Assembly: GCF_000209655.1 (NCBI RefSeq)
Contig: NC_015458.1
Location: 3,782,001-3,846,000 of the forward strand
Source: Pusillimonas sp. T7-7
GTDB taxonomy: Bacteria; Pseudomonadota; Gammaproteobacteria; Burkholderiales; Burkholderiaceae_B
DNA: 64,000 nt
Direction: 5' to 3'
Shown: piece after piece, positions 8,594 through 20,395 of the stretch
Numbering within the stretch: the stretch's first letter is position 1
Layout: each line of letters opens with the position of its first letter
Notes under the pieces: model-generated
Told to the model about the DNA's origin: nothing
Seen by the model: only the letters and a program-made list of their open reading frames with translations
Database searches by the model: none
Position numbers and translations under genes: made by a program

Positions 8594-9784
8594 ATGCCGA
8601 ACCTCAAGCTTACTCGCGCCTTGCGCCATGTCTTTTCTTTGAACGATTTTGAGCGTTTGGCGCGCAAGAGGCTGCCCAAGCCTATTTTCAGCTATATCTA
8701 CAATGGCGCTGATGATGAGGTGTCGCTTGCGCATAATCGTACAGCATTCAATGACTATCTACTGCTGCCCCGCATGCTCGAAGGGGTGTCGGCGCGCTCT
8801 CAGCAAATAGAGCTGTTTGGTCAAGCCTATAGCTCGCCCTTCGGCATCTCGCCGGTAGGCTTGGGCGCCATGTACGCCTATCGCGGCGATATCGTCTTGG
8901 CCAATGCCGCCGCGCGAGCCAATATTCCGGCCATCTTGAGTGGCGCATCGCTTATCCCCATGGAAGAGGTGGCCCGCCAGGCGCCAAACACCTGGTTTCA
9001 GGCCTATATGCCAGGGGATGTCGACCGTGTGGATGCCTTGCTGGCACGCATCAAGGCGGCCGGGTTCAAGACTCTGGTGGTAACGGTTGACCTTCCCGTA
9101 AGCGTCAATCCTGAAAACTATATTCGCAATGGTTTCAGCTCGCCTTTAAGGCCCAGTGTGCAACTGGCCTGGCAGGGCCTGAGCCATCCGCGCTGGCTGC
9201 TGGGCACCTTCGGACGAACCTTATTGCAGCACGGCATGCCGCATTTTGAGAACTGGCGTGCTGAGCGCGGCGCGCCGATTCTTTCTTCCCGGGTCGAGAA
9301 AGACTTTCAGGCGCGCGATCATTTCAATTGGGGGCATGTGCGCCAAGTGCGCGACCGGTGGGATGGCAAGCTGATCGTCAAGGGGCTGGTGCGCTGGCAG
9401 GACGCCGTACTGGCCAGGGATGCCGGTGTCGACGGCATCATTGTTTCCAACCATGGGGGGCGTCAAATGGACGGGGCTGTTTCCCCTTTGCATGTCTTGC
9501 CGGAAATCGTCAAGGCGGTGCCCGATGTGGTGGTCATGATGGACAGCGGCGTCCGGCGTGGCAGCGATGTAATCAAGGCCTTGTCGCTGGGCGCGCGCTG
9601 TGTGTTTGCAGGACGGCCTTTTAACTATGCATCCAGCGTGGCAGGGGCGGCAGGGGTTGATCACGCCATACGTATCCTGCAAACAGAGCTTCATCGCAAT
9701 ATGGCGTTGCTGGGCCTGAATCGGCTTGAAGAGCTTGATGACACGATGGTGCGCCACGTTGACAGCCTGCGGCCGGCACCGTAG
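8594..9784 (+). CDS. FMN-dependent alpha-hydroxy acid oxidase/dehydrogenase
   Basis: This 396-residue protein of the L-lactate dehydrogenase (LldD)/glycolate oxidase family oxidises an L-2-hydroxy acid to the 2-keto acid using FMN. The FMN barrel is recognisable from PIFSYIYNGADDE near residue 30, the substrate/flavin Lys in DGKLIVKGLV, and the active-site motif SNHGGRQ at residues 285-291 with catalytic His287 and Arg290. GVRRGSDVIKALSLGA binds the FMN phosphate. The gene is 73 bp upstream of garD and divergent from LysR, so its substrate is more likely a sugar-acid-derived hydroxy acid than lactate. A paralogue lies at 49967-51052. Confidence 0.9.
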   Translation: MPNLKLTRALRHVFSLNDFERLARKRLPKPIFSYIYNGADDEVSLAHNRTAFNDYLLLPRMLEGVSARSQQIELFGQAYSSPFGISPVGLGAMYAYRGDIVLANAAARANIPAILSGASLIPMEEVARQAPNTWFQAYMPGDVDRVDALLARIKAAGFKTLVVTVDLPVSVNPENYIRNGFSSPLRPSVQLAWQGLSHPRWLLGTFGRTLLQHGMPHFENWRAERGAPILSSRVEKDFQARDHFNWGHVRQVRDRWDGKLIVKGLVRWQDAVLARDAGVDGIIVSNHGGRQMDGAVSPLHVLPEIVKAVPDVVVMMDSGVRRGSDVIKALSLGARCVFAGRPFNYASSVAGAAGVDHAIRILQTELHRNMALLGLNRLEELDDTMVRHVDSLRPAP

Positions 9785-9857
9785 CCAGGCCGGCACGCGT
9801 TGCCGGCGCATACAGCAAGAACAGCCTTACTGCCGTACTAAGTAAACAAAGGAAATC

Positions 9858-11423
9858 ATGATGTCACCCACCACGCCGCATATGATCAGGATGCACGAGA
9901 ATGACAACGTGGCTATCGTGGCCAACAATGGCGGGCTGGCCGCCGGCACGCTCTTGCCCGACGGAACCATATTGCTTGAAGGCGTGCCGCAAGGGCATAA
10001 GGTCGCGCTGGCCGACCTTGCCCCCAATGATGCCGTCTATCGCTACAACGTGGTGATAGGCCACGCAAAAGAGGCTTTGGCGCGAGGCAGCTGGGTCAAT
10101 GAACATCGACTGAATATGCCGCCCGCACCAACGCTGGATGACTTGCCCGTTGCCACCCAGGGGGTGACTTTGCCGCCGCTTGAAGGGTACACCTTCCTGG
10201 GTTTCCGGAATAAGGATGGCAGCGCAGGCACACGCAACATACTGGCCATCAGCACGTCGGTGCAGTGTGTGGCCGGCGTGGTCGACCATGCCCTGCGCAA
10301 GATACGTACTGAGTTGCTGCCCAAGTATCCCAATGTCGACAATGTGATCGCGCTGGAGCATGTATACGGCTGCGGTGTGGCGATCAATGCACCGGATGCA
10401 GTAATACCCATACGCACTTTGCGCAATATTGCGCGCAATCCGAACTTTGGCGGGCAGGCCATGGTGGTGAGCCTGGGTTGCGAAAAGCTGCAACCTGACG
10501 TGCTGTTCCCGAAGCAATCCATTCCCATACGCGATATCCGCCAGCAGCCTGATTTGCAGGGTGTCGGTGTTGTGTGCCTGCAGGATGACGAGCACGTGGG
10601 GTTTGAAGCCATGATCGATTCCATTGTCGATATGGCGGAGAGCAGGTTGAAGATTTTGAATCAGCGTCAGCGGGTATCCTGTCCGGTATCGGCTTTGACG
10701 GTGGGTGTGCAGTGCGGCGGCAGTGATGCGTTTTCCGGCGTGTCGGCCAATCCACTGGTTGGCTTTGTTTCTGATCTTCTGGTGCGGGCGGGCGCCAAAG
10801 TCATGTTTTCAGAGGTCACCGAGGTGCGCGACGGTATTGCGCAACTGACTGCGCGTGCAGCCAATCAAGAGGTGGCCGATGCGCTGCTTCGTGAAATGAA
10901 GTGGTACGACAGTTACCTGGGGCGCGGGCAAGCCGATCGCAGCGCCAATACCTCGCCCGGAAACAAAAAGGGCGGGCTTTCGAATATTGTCGAAAAAGCC
11001 ATGGGGTCCATCATCAAGTCGGGCTCGTCACCCATAGTGGGTGTGGTTCCGCCCGGCGAATGGTGCGAACGCCCGGGGCTTAATTTTGCCGCCACGCCAG
11101 CCAGCGACTTTGTATGTGGAACCTTGCAGCTGGCAGCCGGCATGAATCTGCATCTGTTCACTACCGGTCGCGGCACTCCTTACGGTTTGAAGGAGGTGCC
11201 CGTTATCAAGCTGGCCACTCGTAGCGATTTGGCCAGGCGCTGGCATGACTTAATGGATGTCAATGCCGGCCGCATCGTTGACGGCGAGGCCACCCTTGAG
11301 GAAATGGGGTGGGAGCTGTTCGAACTGATGCTCGACATCGCCAGCGGGCGCAAAAAAAGCAAGGCAGAGGCTTTGCAGCTATACAACTCGCTGGCCCTGT
11401 TCAATCCGGCGCCGATAACCTGA
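9858..11423 (+). CDS. garD: Galactarate dehydratase
   Basis: This 521-residue UxaA/GarD-family dehydratase is very close to E. coli GarD in length and layout. An N-terminal SAF-like domain contains DNVAIVANN and [10 protein letters not shown] linker leads to [18 protein letters not shown], then [42 protein letters not shown] and TGRGTPYGL; the C-terminus ends in FNPAPIT. The conserved Cys and His residues of the metal-dependent active site are present. GarD converts galactarate to 5-dehydro-4-deoxy-D-glucarate. The next enzyme would be GarL or a KDGDH; a KDGDH-like protein is encoded at 3670-4584. It follows the FMN oxidase in the same direction. Confidence 0.92.
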   Translation: MMSPTTPHMIRMHENDNVAIVANNGGLAAGTLLPDGTILLEGVPQGHKVALADLAPNDAVYRYNVVIGHAKEALARGSWVNEHRLNMPPAPTLDDLPVATQGVTLPPLEGYTFLGFRNKDGSAGTRNILAISTSVQCVAGVVDHALRKIRTELLPKYPNVDNVIALEHVYGCGVAINAPDAVIPIRTLRNIARNPNFGGQAMVVSLGCEKLQPDVLFPKQSIPIRDIRQQPDLQGVGVVCLQDDEHVGFEAMIDSIVDMAESRLKILNQRQRVSCPVSALTVGVQCGGSDAFSGVSANPLVGFVSDLLVRAGAKVMFSEVTEVRDGIAQLTARAANQEVADALLREMKWYDSYLGRGQADRSANTSPGNKKGGLSNIVEKAMGSIIKSGSSPIVGVVPPGEWCERPGLNFAATPASDFVCGTLQLAAGMNLHLFTTGRGTPYGLKEVPVIKLATRSDLARRWHDLMDVNAGRIVDGEATLEEMGWELFELMLDIASGRKKSKAEALQLYNSLALFNPAPIT

Positions 11424-11580
11424 TCGTGAATATCGACAGGTCGCCGGACGGCTAGGGCCAAGTATATTGGGCGATAATGCGCAGCAGGCTTTGTGACGGC
11501 GTTCGTACGGAAGCGACTAAAGTCCTGGTCGTGTCTGCTACAGTAAACCTTCTTGCTCGCCCACTATAGGCTTTGCCCCT

Positions 11581-12708
11581 ATGAAAACTTTGTTTTTGGC
11601 CGGCCTGTTTGCTTTTCTGGCTGCATTGTTGATTGCCGGTTTGTTCAAACCCAAGCCGCTGGAAGCGCAGTTGATGCACCTGCAGCTTGAACAGAGCATG
11701 CCAGAGGCGGCTGGCGAACTTGCCGCCGAGTCTGCCGAGATGCAGGCGCTATTTCTTGCCTATGCCGATGCCCCGGTGCTGCTTGCCAAGGCCAGGCTGG
11801 CGCTGCTGCGTTATCCCGATATGGCAAGGCCTGTTTTCAAGGCATTCGGAGCCGGCCGGGAATTCCAGGACGTACTTGCCCGCTATGGTGAAGATGTCAT
11901 TCTGCCCATTCACTATTTCCTTACGCATGAGATCTTCACGTTGGAGCTGATGCGCGGCTTAAGTGATACGGCCAGGACGGCGCTTCATTCAGTTCGACGG
12001 CTATGGAGCCAGAGCCAGTCTGTACAGGCCGATTCCAACGGAGTGCTGTCTGCTGAAGAGCGGGGCAGGTACGCCATTCAGTTCCTCAAGCTGGAGGGCT
12101 ACGATTTTCTTGGGCAGTTTGTCGTTAGCCAGGACGGGCAAGTCGGGTGGGTACAGACCGAACGCGTGCTCGAGGGCATCAACAGCTTTTTTGCGAGCGG
12201 AGTGAAAGGCCTGGAGACCAGGCTGCGACGCGATGAGACCGTTGAACTGGGCGATATAGGCTGGGCTGCCATGGATGTTGCCATCGGTGTCAGTGCGTTC
12301 AAGATATTGCGCATCGGCAGGGTCGGCTCCGCGGGCGTCCGATCCCTGACCTTTTCCCAGCGTACAGCGGCGCTGGGGTCCGGTTTGTGGCGTGGCAGTG
12401 TGGTTGGCGCCAGGCTAGTGAAGTATGGTGCGCCAGCAGTGCTGGCCTACATTGCCGTCCGGCACCCCAGTGTCATCAACTCCATGTTGGGAGCAGCAGC
12501 CGAGAAACTTGGATTGCCGGTACAACTGGTGCAGATAATAGGTTGGACGCTGGTGCTGCTGCCCATTATGTTGTTGCTGCGCTTCATTCTGCGGCCACTG
12601 GTCTGGGTAATAGCTGGACTGGTTCGGTTGCTTGCCGGCTTAGACAGGACGCTACGCGGTCGCACTACAGGCGTGACCTACCGCCCACGGTACGAACGCA
12701 CGCTGTAG
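11581..12708 (+). CDS. Hypothetical membrane-anchored protein
   Basis: I do not recognise this 375-residue protein. It begins with a hydrophobic anchor or uncleaved signal (LFLAGLFAFLAALLIAGLF). A mostly helical soluble region with many Ala, Leu and Glu follows to about residue 210. The segment around residues 285-345 is strongly hydrophobic (VLAYIAVRHPSVI, then LVLLPIMLLLRFILRPLVWVIAGLV) and gives one or two more membrane spans; the tail is basic. The region near residues 155-200, DFLGQFVVSQDGQVGW, might be a small beta element. It sits between garD and a convergent patatin gene and has no obvious operon partner. Confidence 0.7.
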   Translation: MKTLFLAGLFAFLAALLIAGLFKPKPLEAQLMHLQLEQSMPEAAGELAAESAEMQALFLAYADAPVLLAKARLALLRYPDMARPVFKAFGAGREFQDVLARYGEDVILPIHYFLTHEIFTLELMRGLSDTARTALHSVRRLWSQSQSVQADSNGVLSAEERGRYAIQFLKLEGYDFLGQFVVSQDGQVGWVQTERVLEGINSFFASGVKGLETRLRRDETVELGDIGWAAMDVAIGVSAFKILRIGRVGSAGVRSLTFSQRTAALGSGLWRGSVVGARLVKYGAPAVLAYIAVRHPSVINSMLGAAAEKLGLPVQLVQIIGWTLVLLPIMLLLRFILRPLVWVIAGLVRLLAGLDRTLRGRTTGVTYRPRYERTL

Positions 12709-12718
12709 CGGCTGATTG

Positions 12719-13651
12719 CTAGCGCAGCCCCACGAGTTCTTTTAGCTCGGCCATCACTTGCTGGGCTGCGCGTTCGCCTTCCTCGATTGCCTGAGCCGCA
12801 CGGTGATAATCCATCAAGGCAAGATCAGCCAGGCGCGGACGGATCAGTATGTCAGCAGGCTCACCAGCCAGGCGGCTGCGGGTAATGCGCACCTGCATGA
12901 TGTTCAGGCTGATGCTCAATACATCGAATATGGACGGCAGAGGAAGCGAAGAAGCTGGCCCGTTTGATGTATCTACGCCGCTTTTGAGTCGCCCCAATTT
13001 CAATGGCAGCTTGTCCAGCATGGTGGACAGGGCGGTCGGTGTGGTTTGCGCCTCGGATGCTTCGGCGGCCTGACCCAAATCGAAGCGGCGTCCGATCAGA
13101 TCGGAGTTCAAGTCCACGGCTATGACGATGTCGGCGCCCATTGCCCGGCAAAGTGATACCGGTACGGGATTGACCAAGGCGCCGTCTACGAGCAGGCGCC
13201 CGTCCATCTGGACTGGTTTGAATAGACCGGGCAGGGCGGCCGAAGCGCGCACAGCGTCGATGACAGGGCCGTCGCGCAGCCATACCTCACGCCCTGTGAC
13301 AAGTTCGGTGGCCACTGCACCGAAGGCCTTGGGTAATGAAGCGATGTCCCGTTCGCTGAAATGCGAGCGCAAATAGGTAAACAGTTTTTCGCCGTGAATC
13401 AGGCCGCCGGTGATGGTGAAGTCAAGCAAGCCCATGACGCTTTGCCATGTCAGGCCGCGCACCCATTTTTCCATGGGTTCGAGTTGTCCGTCGACATAAG
13501 CGGCTCCAACCAAAGAGCCTATCGATGTGCCGCAGACGATGTCGGGAGTGATGCCGGCCTCTTCGAGCACCCGGATGACGCCTATATGCGACCAGCCCCG
13601 CGCTGATCCACTGCCCAGTGCGAGTCCGATTTTGGGTTTGCTCATTTGCAT
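12719..13651 (-). CDS. Patatin-like phospholipase (RssA-type)
   Basis: This 310-residue protein has all signature elements of bacterial patatin-like lipases. The oxyanion loop is GSGSARGWSHIG near residue 13, the nucleophile elbow is GTSIGSLVG (serine in GxSxG) near residue 42, and the catalytic Asp is in DGALVNPVP near residue 157. The size and absence of a signal peptide suggest a cytoplasmic or peripheral RssA/YchK-type enzyme. A second ATG two codons in (13645) could also be the start. It is convergent with the preceding hypothetical gene and divergent from a TonB receptor. Confidence 0.9.
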   Translation of the reverse strand: MQMSKPKIGLALGSGSARGWSHIGVIRVLEEAGITPDIVCGTSIGSLVGAAYVDGQLEPMEKWVRGLTWQSVMGLLDFTITGGLIHGEKLFTYLRSHFSERDIASLPKAFGAVATELVTGREVWLRDGPVIDAVRASAALPGLFKPVQMDGRLLVDGALVNPVPVSLCRAMGADIVIAVDLNSDLIGRRFDLGQAAEASEAQTTPTALSTMLDKLPLKLGRLKSGVDTSNGPASSLPLPSIFDVLSISLNIMQVRITRSRLAGEPADILIRPRLADLALMDYHRAAQAIEEGERAAQQVMAELKELVGLR

Positions 13652-13958
13652 ACTGGTTCTCTATGAGGGTGGAAGAGACTTGTTCACTATATTACGGAAT
13701 TCCTGAGTGCCGCGCAGTATGCGCAGCAGTCGCCCATTTTGGCAGAAAACCGTGCCCCTGCAGGCAGCTTTCAGGGCAGTTCTTGCGCGGAGTTGCCGGA
13801 GCCTTGGACGGTGTTGGATCTGTAAAAAGAGCTTGCAATCTATTTTGTAAACAAGAATAATTATCGTTTTGACTTGCGGTCTTTATATTGTTTTACAGGC
13901 TTGGCAGTCAACGCAACTGACATCATATTCTTAATTAACCCCGTTACCGGACTGAACT
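13652..13958. other. Intergenic region between patatin gene and TonB receptor
   Basis: The 307-bp gap holds no gene that I accept. Its right half is AT-rich and carries the Fur-like site at 13850-13868; the left half would carry the promoter of the patatin gene. Confidence 0.5.
13850..13868 (+). promoter_or_regulatory. Fur box-like site upstream of the siderophore receptor
   Basis: AACAAGAATAATTATCGTT matches the classic Fur palindrome AATGAGAATAATTCTCATT at 15 of 19 positions. It lies 90 bp upstream of a TonB-dependent receptor start, in an AT-rich promoter region. Iron-dependent repression of the receptor is the expected role. Confidence 0.6.
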
Positions 13959-16064
13959 ATGCTTAAACGTTTTACGCGCACGCAGACGACGACTGCTTGC
14001 GCATTTGCCTTGGCTGCGCTGGGAGCGCTGGCCAATGCTAATGCGCAATCGACTCAGACGCTTTCCACCATTACCGTACAGGGAGCTGACGACGAGTCAC
14101 TGCCTCCTGTGGCGCCTGGCGGGCAGGCGGCAACCGGTGCGCGGCTGGGCATATTAGGCAATGTCGATATCCTGGATGCGCCCATCAGCATCACTTCATA
14201 TACGGCGGAGCTGATTCAGGATCAACAGGCACGCACACTGGCCGATGTGCTGCAAAGCGATCCGTCGGTCCGTTTCACGACCAACAGCGGCCATATGCTC
14301 GAGCATTTCACGATTCGGGGTCTGGATGTAAGCGGCCCCAGCATCATGCTCAATGGTTTGTATGGAATTGCTCCAAAAGGACACGTGCCCACCGAGTTTC
14401 TGGAGCGCGTGGAGGTGATGCGAGGCCCCAGCGCCTTGCTGAGCGGTATGGCGCCCGTTGATAATATAGGTGGAACAGTCAATCTGGTGACCAAGCGGGC
14501 CACCGCCGAGCCCATTACCAATTTCACCACCTCATACTCGTCAGACAGCTATTTTCAGGGTCATGTTGATGTCGGCCGTCGCTTTGGCGAAGAGCAGCAG
14601 TTGGGCATACGGTTCAATGGGGCTTATGGCTCGGGCGACACGGGTGTGGAGGATCAGAAGAAGCAGCGCCGCTTGGGCGCATTGGCACTGGATTATCAAG
14701 GCAACAATTGGGGTTTGAAGCTTGATGCCTATAGCAGCCGCGAAAAGATCGAGAATGGCAGCCAGGGTATGTATGGCCTGGTGGGCAGGGGCGGTGTGGG
14801 CGAGCTTGTCGATGTGCCTGATGCCAAGAGCAATATGTTCCGGGGCACACACGGGACTTATGACGATGAAGGCTTTTCCTTGCGCGGTGATTTCAAGCTG
14901 AACGACAATCTGAACGCCTATGCTTCAGTTGGCGCGGCCAATAGCACTGGCAAGGGTCTGATGTTTGGTACTCGCGTGGTCGTTACCGATCATGATGGCT
15001 CGGCGGACGGCTATGTTTACAACGTGCATACCATAACGCGTGGCCGAGTTGCCGAGACCGGACTTGATGGACGGTTCAATACGGGGAGTGTGGTCCACAA
15101 CGTCAGGGCATCAGCATCGTGGCTGAACTACAAGGAAGGGACAGCCAACAATCCCTATACGGGATGGCCACAGAATATCTACGACCCGATCTCTCCTCCG
15201 CAGTTTCCTGGCGACCCTGGCGTGCCTGATTTCTCAGTCGACAATATCCTGACCTCGTATGCGCTGGCAGATACTATGGACATGGCTAATGGCAAGGTGT
15301 TGTTGACCCTGGGCGCGCGCCTGCAGCGGGTCAAGCAGAAGCTGCAGGACTACGATGAATCCAAACTGTCACCTTCTATCGGTGTTGTGGTCAAGCCATG
15401 GGGTGAAAACACCTCGCTCTTTGCCAACTACATGGAAGGCTTGTCCCCCGGTGAAACTGTGCCTACCGGTTACGACAATGAGGGCGAGACGTTCAAACCT
15501 TTGACCAGCAAGCAGACGGAAGTTGGCTTCAAGCAGCGCTTGGGCACCTTCACGCACACCGTCAGCGCATTTCAGATCGAACGGCCGACTTTGGTGGATA
15601 GCGACGATGGCTTGAGACTGACCGAGGGCGGCGACCAGCGCCTGCGCGGTGTTGAATGGAGCATGTTCGGCCAGATCACTCCCACTTTGGGCGTGCTGGG
15701 GGGCGTGGCCTATATGGATGCGCAGCAGCGTGATACCGGTCTGGACAGCTACGCCGTGCCCAAGTGGACGGCCAATCTAGGGCTGGACTGGACCACGCCG
15801 ATTACCGGTCTGAATGTGGGCGGACGCGTGGTGTATACCGGCAAGCAATGGGCCGACACCGGCAACACGATCGAATTGCCTTCCTGGCACCGCTTCGACT
15901 TGAATGCGCGCTATGCCACTAAAATTTCGAACACACCGGTGACCTTCAATTTGTATGTTGAAAACGTTACCGGCCGCGAATACTGGTCTGGCCTGTTCAA
16001 CAGCGGCTTCCTGATGCCGGCGTCACCTCGCACAGTACGGCTGGCCGCCACGTTTGAATTCTAA
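13959..16064 (+). CDS. TonB-dependent siderophore receptor
   Basis: This 701-residue outer-membrane receptor has a signal peptide (CAFALAALGALANANAQ, cleavage near residue 30) and the TonB-box-like STITVQG. The plug domain spans about 50-180 (ITSYTAELIQDQQARTLADV, FTIRGLDVSGPSIMLNG, VEVMRGPSALLSG, GGTVNLVTKRA). A 22-stranded barrel ends in an aromatic residue (ATFEF). The plug resembles ferrichrome/coprogen-type hydroxamate siderophore receptors, but the ligand cannot be fixed. No ECF sigma/anti-sigma pair is adjacent; the Fur-like site at 13850 is the visible control element. Confidence 0.92.
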   Translation: MLKRFTRTQTTTACAFALAALGALANANAQSTQTLSTITVQGADDESLPPVAPGGQAATGARLGILGNVDILDAPISITSYTAELIQDQQARTLADVLQSDPSVRFTTNSGHMLEHFTIRGLDVSGPSIMLNGLYGIAPKGHVPTEFLERVEVMRGPSALLSGMAPVDNIGGTVNLVTKRATAEPITNFTTSYSSDSYFQGHVDVGRRFGEEQQLGIRFNGAYGSGDTGVEDQKKQRRLGALALDYQGNNWGLKLDAYSSREKIENGSQGMYGLVGRGGVGELVDVPDAKSNMFRGTHGTYDDEGFSLRGDFKLNDNLNAYASVGAANSTGKGLMFGTRVVVTDHDGSADGYVYNVHTITRGRVAETGLDGRFNTGSVVHNVRASASWLNYKEGTANNPYTGWPQNIYDPISPPQFPGDPGVPDFSVDNILTSYALADTMDMANGKVLLTLGARLQRVKQKLQDYDESKLSPSIGVVVKPWGENTSLFANYMEGLSPGETVPTGYDNEGETFKPLTSKQTEVGFKQRLGTFTHTVSAFQIERPTLVDSDDGLRLTEGGDQRLRGVEWSMFGQITPTLGVLGGVAYMDAQQRDTGLDSYAVPKWTANLGLDWTTPITGLNVGGRVVYTGKQWADTGNTIELPSWHRFDLNARYATKISNTPVTFNLYVENVTGREYWSGLFNSGFLMPASPRTVRLAATFEF

Positions 16065-16135
16065 AGGTGATGCGCAGCCTTGACGGGTTTTCGACGTAGA
16101 CGGCTGCTTGCCCCTTTGCTGCTGGACCTTGCCGC

Positions 16136-16801
16136 CTATGCTTGGCGAGCTTCTTCCAGTCTATACACCAGCGTATCCAGTCTGGTCAGCCCACGTTCTT
16201 TGAACTTGGGTTCTTTGTCGAGAATGGCGCGTTGGTCGATCAATTGGGCATGGCTGTGGCCTGTATACAAGCTTTGCACTTCCGCGTCGTTCACGGCGAA
16301 GGGCGGCCCTTCCATTTCATGCTGGTCATAATCGAGCGTGAGCAGCAGGCCGCGGTACTGTTGCGCCAGCTGGCCATACACATGGGCCACATAGCGTTGA
16401 CGCATGGCGGGGGGCAGAGCGACCAGGGCGGCGCGGTCGTAAACGCCCTGGCATGCGGCCAGGGTTTCCGCACTGATGCCAAAGATATCGCCGCAGATCA
16501 GTTCAATATTGCCGCAGCGGTAGTGAGTACCCTGTAGTGTTTCGTGCACTGTTGCCTGCAGCCCATTCTCGGCAAAAAACTGTTCTATAGGCTGTTGTGC
16601 GAGCTCCACGCCCAGCACCTCATGGCCTTGCTCTGCCAGCCAGATCATGTCCAGTGACTTGCCGCACAAAGGCACCAGCACACGGCTGCCTTTGGGCCGT
16701 TCAAGCGAAGGCCAGTATTTTTGCAGCAACGGCGTGACACGCTGCTGATGAAAGCCTGTTTGCTCGTCGCGCCATCGCGCCAGCCAGAAATCGGGTTCCA
16801 T
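16136..16801 (-). CDS. tpm: Thiopurine S-methyltransferase
   Basis: This 221-residue protein has the bacterial TPMT signature from the first residue: [18 protein letters not shown], then [15 protein letters not shown] as the SAM-binding motif I, and [13 protein letters not shown]. Bacterial TPMTs transfer a methyl group from SAM to thiopurines and to selenite or tellurite species. It starts 10 bp after the stop of the aminocarboxymuconate-semialdehyde decarboxylase gene on the same strand, so it may be carried on the 3-hydroxyanthranilate operon transcript. No functional link with that pathway is known to me. Confidence 0.93.
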   Translation of the reverse strand: MEPDFWLARWRDEQTGFHQQRVTPLLQKYWPSLERPKGSRVLVPLCGKSLDMIWLAEQGHEVLGVELAQQPIEQFFAENGLQATVHETLQGTHYRCGNIELICGDIFGISAETLAACQGVYDRAALVALPPAMRQRYVAHVYGQLAQQYRGLLLTLDYDQHEMEGPPFAVNDAEVQSLYTGHSHAQLIDQRAILDKEPKFKERGLTRLDTLVYRLEEARQA

Positions 16802-16810
16802 GCTTATCCT

Positions 16811-18817
<2,007 letters not shown>

Positions 18818-18833
18818 GCTTGACCCTTCAAAA

Positions 18834-20297
18834 TTAAACCTTGATGCAGATGGTGCTGATTTCAGAATAGAAGTCCAGCGAGTAGCGGCCACCTTCGCGC
18901 CCCAGACCTGATAGCTTGGCACCCCCGAAAGGGGTGCGCAGATCACGTGTGAACCAGGTATTGACCCAAACTATGCCGGTTTCAAACTGGCTGGCCACCC
19001 GGTGTGCCCGGGAAAGGTGAGTGGTCCAGACGCAGGCGGCCAAGCCATAGGCGCTGTCGTTGACGCGGGCGATAACCTCTGCTTCGGTATCGAAGGGCGA
19101 GAGGTGGCAGACCGGACCGAAGATCTCTTCACGCATACACCGGGCATGGTCGGACAGCCCGGTCAGTATGGTGGGCTGCACGTAAGCGCCCTGGTCGCGT
19201 TCGTCGCCAAAGCCGGGCACACCGCCTCCGGCGACGATGGTGGCGCCTTCTTCGCGCGCCAGTTGGTAATAGGACAAGACCTTGTCGCGGTGCTGCAGTG
19301 ATATCAATGGCCCCATATCGACATTGGGGGCATCCGGGTAACCGACAACCAGCTGTTCGCATCGGCGCTTGAGCTCTGCGACGAAACGATTGAACAGGGG
19401 GCGCTCTATATAGACGCGCTCGGAGCACAGGCAGACCTGGCCGGAATTGGTAAAGCTGGAGCGCATGACGCCGGCGATGGCGGCATCGAAGTCGGCATCG
19501 GCAAAGACGACGGCTGCATTTTTTCCGCCCAGCTCGAAAGAGACTTCCTTGACCCCCTCGGCGGCGGCCTTCATGATGGCCGTGCCAGTGCGCGATTCGC
19601 CCGTAAAAGTGATGGCGGCGATGTCGGGATGAGCGCTCAGGTATTCACCGGCGGAATCAGGGCCAAAGCCGTGCACCAGGTTGAATACCCCATGAGGCAG
19701 CCCCGCAGCCTGTATCACTTCGGCCAGCAGGGTGGCCGAAGACGGTGTTTCTTCTGACGGCTTGGTCACGACGCAGTTGCCCATGGCCAGTGCCGGCGCT
19801 ACTTTCCAGGTAAGCAGCAGCAGGGGCAGGTTCCAGGGGGAAATGATGCCGACAGTGCCCAGAGGCTTGCGTGTGACGTAGTTGATGATCTTGGCGCCAT
19901 CAGGCGAGCTGCCTTCGAACATTTCGCTGGAGCCGGTTTTGATCAGGTCGGCGAAAGTACGGAAGTTGGAGATGCCGCGAGCAACGTCCAGGCTGCGCGC
20001 CTGATGGACGGGGCGACCGGTATCCATGACTTCAGCCTGAACGAAGTCATCGAAGCGCCGTTCTATGCCATCGGCTATGCGATGCAGCAGGGCGGCGCGC
20101 TCGTTGATGTTCAGGTTTTTCCAGGTGTCTTGCGATGCACGGTTGGCGGCCTCTACGGCGCGCTGTACTATTGCCGCATCGGCCTCGCACACCATGCTGA
20201 TCAGCTGCCCGTTGACGGGATTGATATTGGAAAACCGGCGCGGTGTTTCCAGCCATTGGCCGTCAACAAAGCACCGGAGCAACGGTACGTCGGCCAT
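18834..20297 (-). CDS. nbaE: 2-aminomuconate-6-semialdehyde dehydrogenase
   Basis: This 487-residue member of the aldehyde dehydrogenase superfamily has the catalytic Glu in [12 protein letters not shown] and the catalytic Cys in [25 protein letters not shown] forms the NAD-binding loop, and [13 protein letters not shown] is the usual C-terminal motif. The sequence and context fit the 2-hydroxymuconic/2-aminomuconic semialdehyde dehydrogenase subgroup. It is the first gene of the operon nbaE-nbaF-nbaC-nbaD-tpm, with GGAGA before its ATG. The pntB stop lies 98 bp upstream, with two hairpins between. Confidence 0.9.
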   Translation of the reverse strand: MADVPLLRCFVDGQWLETPRRFSNINPVNGQLISMVCEADAAIVQRAVEAANRASQDTWKNLNINERAALLHRIADGIERRFDDFVQAEVMDTGRPVHQARSLDVARGISNFRTFADLIKTGSSEMFEGSSPDGAKIINYVTRKPLGTVGIISPWNLPLLLLTWKVAPALAMGNCVVTKPSEETPSSATLLAEVIQAAGLPHGVFNLVHGFGPDSAGEYLSAHPDIAAITFTGESRTGTAIMKAAAEGVKEVSFELGGKNAAVVFADADFDAAIAGVMRSSFTNSGQVCLCSERVYIERPLFNRFVAELKRRCEQLVVGYPDAPNVDMGPLISLQHRDKVLSYYQLAREEGATIVAGGGVPGFGDERDQGAYVQPTILTGLSDHARCMREEIFGPVCHLSPFDTEAEVIARVNDSAYGLAACVWTTHLSRAHRVASQFETGIVWVNTWFTRDLRTPFGGAKLSGLGREGGRYSLDFYSEISTICIKV

Positions 20298-20350
20298 CTT
20301 GTCTCCGGGTTCGTTTTTATTATTCTATTTTATGCTGGATAACGCACAGC

Positions 20351-20384
20351 GTGCGGCGGCTCGGCCGTTCGGGCAGCCGAGCCG
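20351..20384 (-). other. GC-rich hairpin between pntB and nbaE
   Basis: A perfect 9-bp stem (CGGCTCGGC at 20357-20365 with GCCGAGCCG at 20376-20384) lies just after pntB. A smaller hairpin, CGCAC-AGC-GTGCG, lies at 20343-20355. Neither is followed by a T-run on the reverse strand, so they could be a weak terminator or a transcript-stabilising structure. Confidence 0.35.
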
Positions 20385-20395
20385 GCTTGTGGGGC

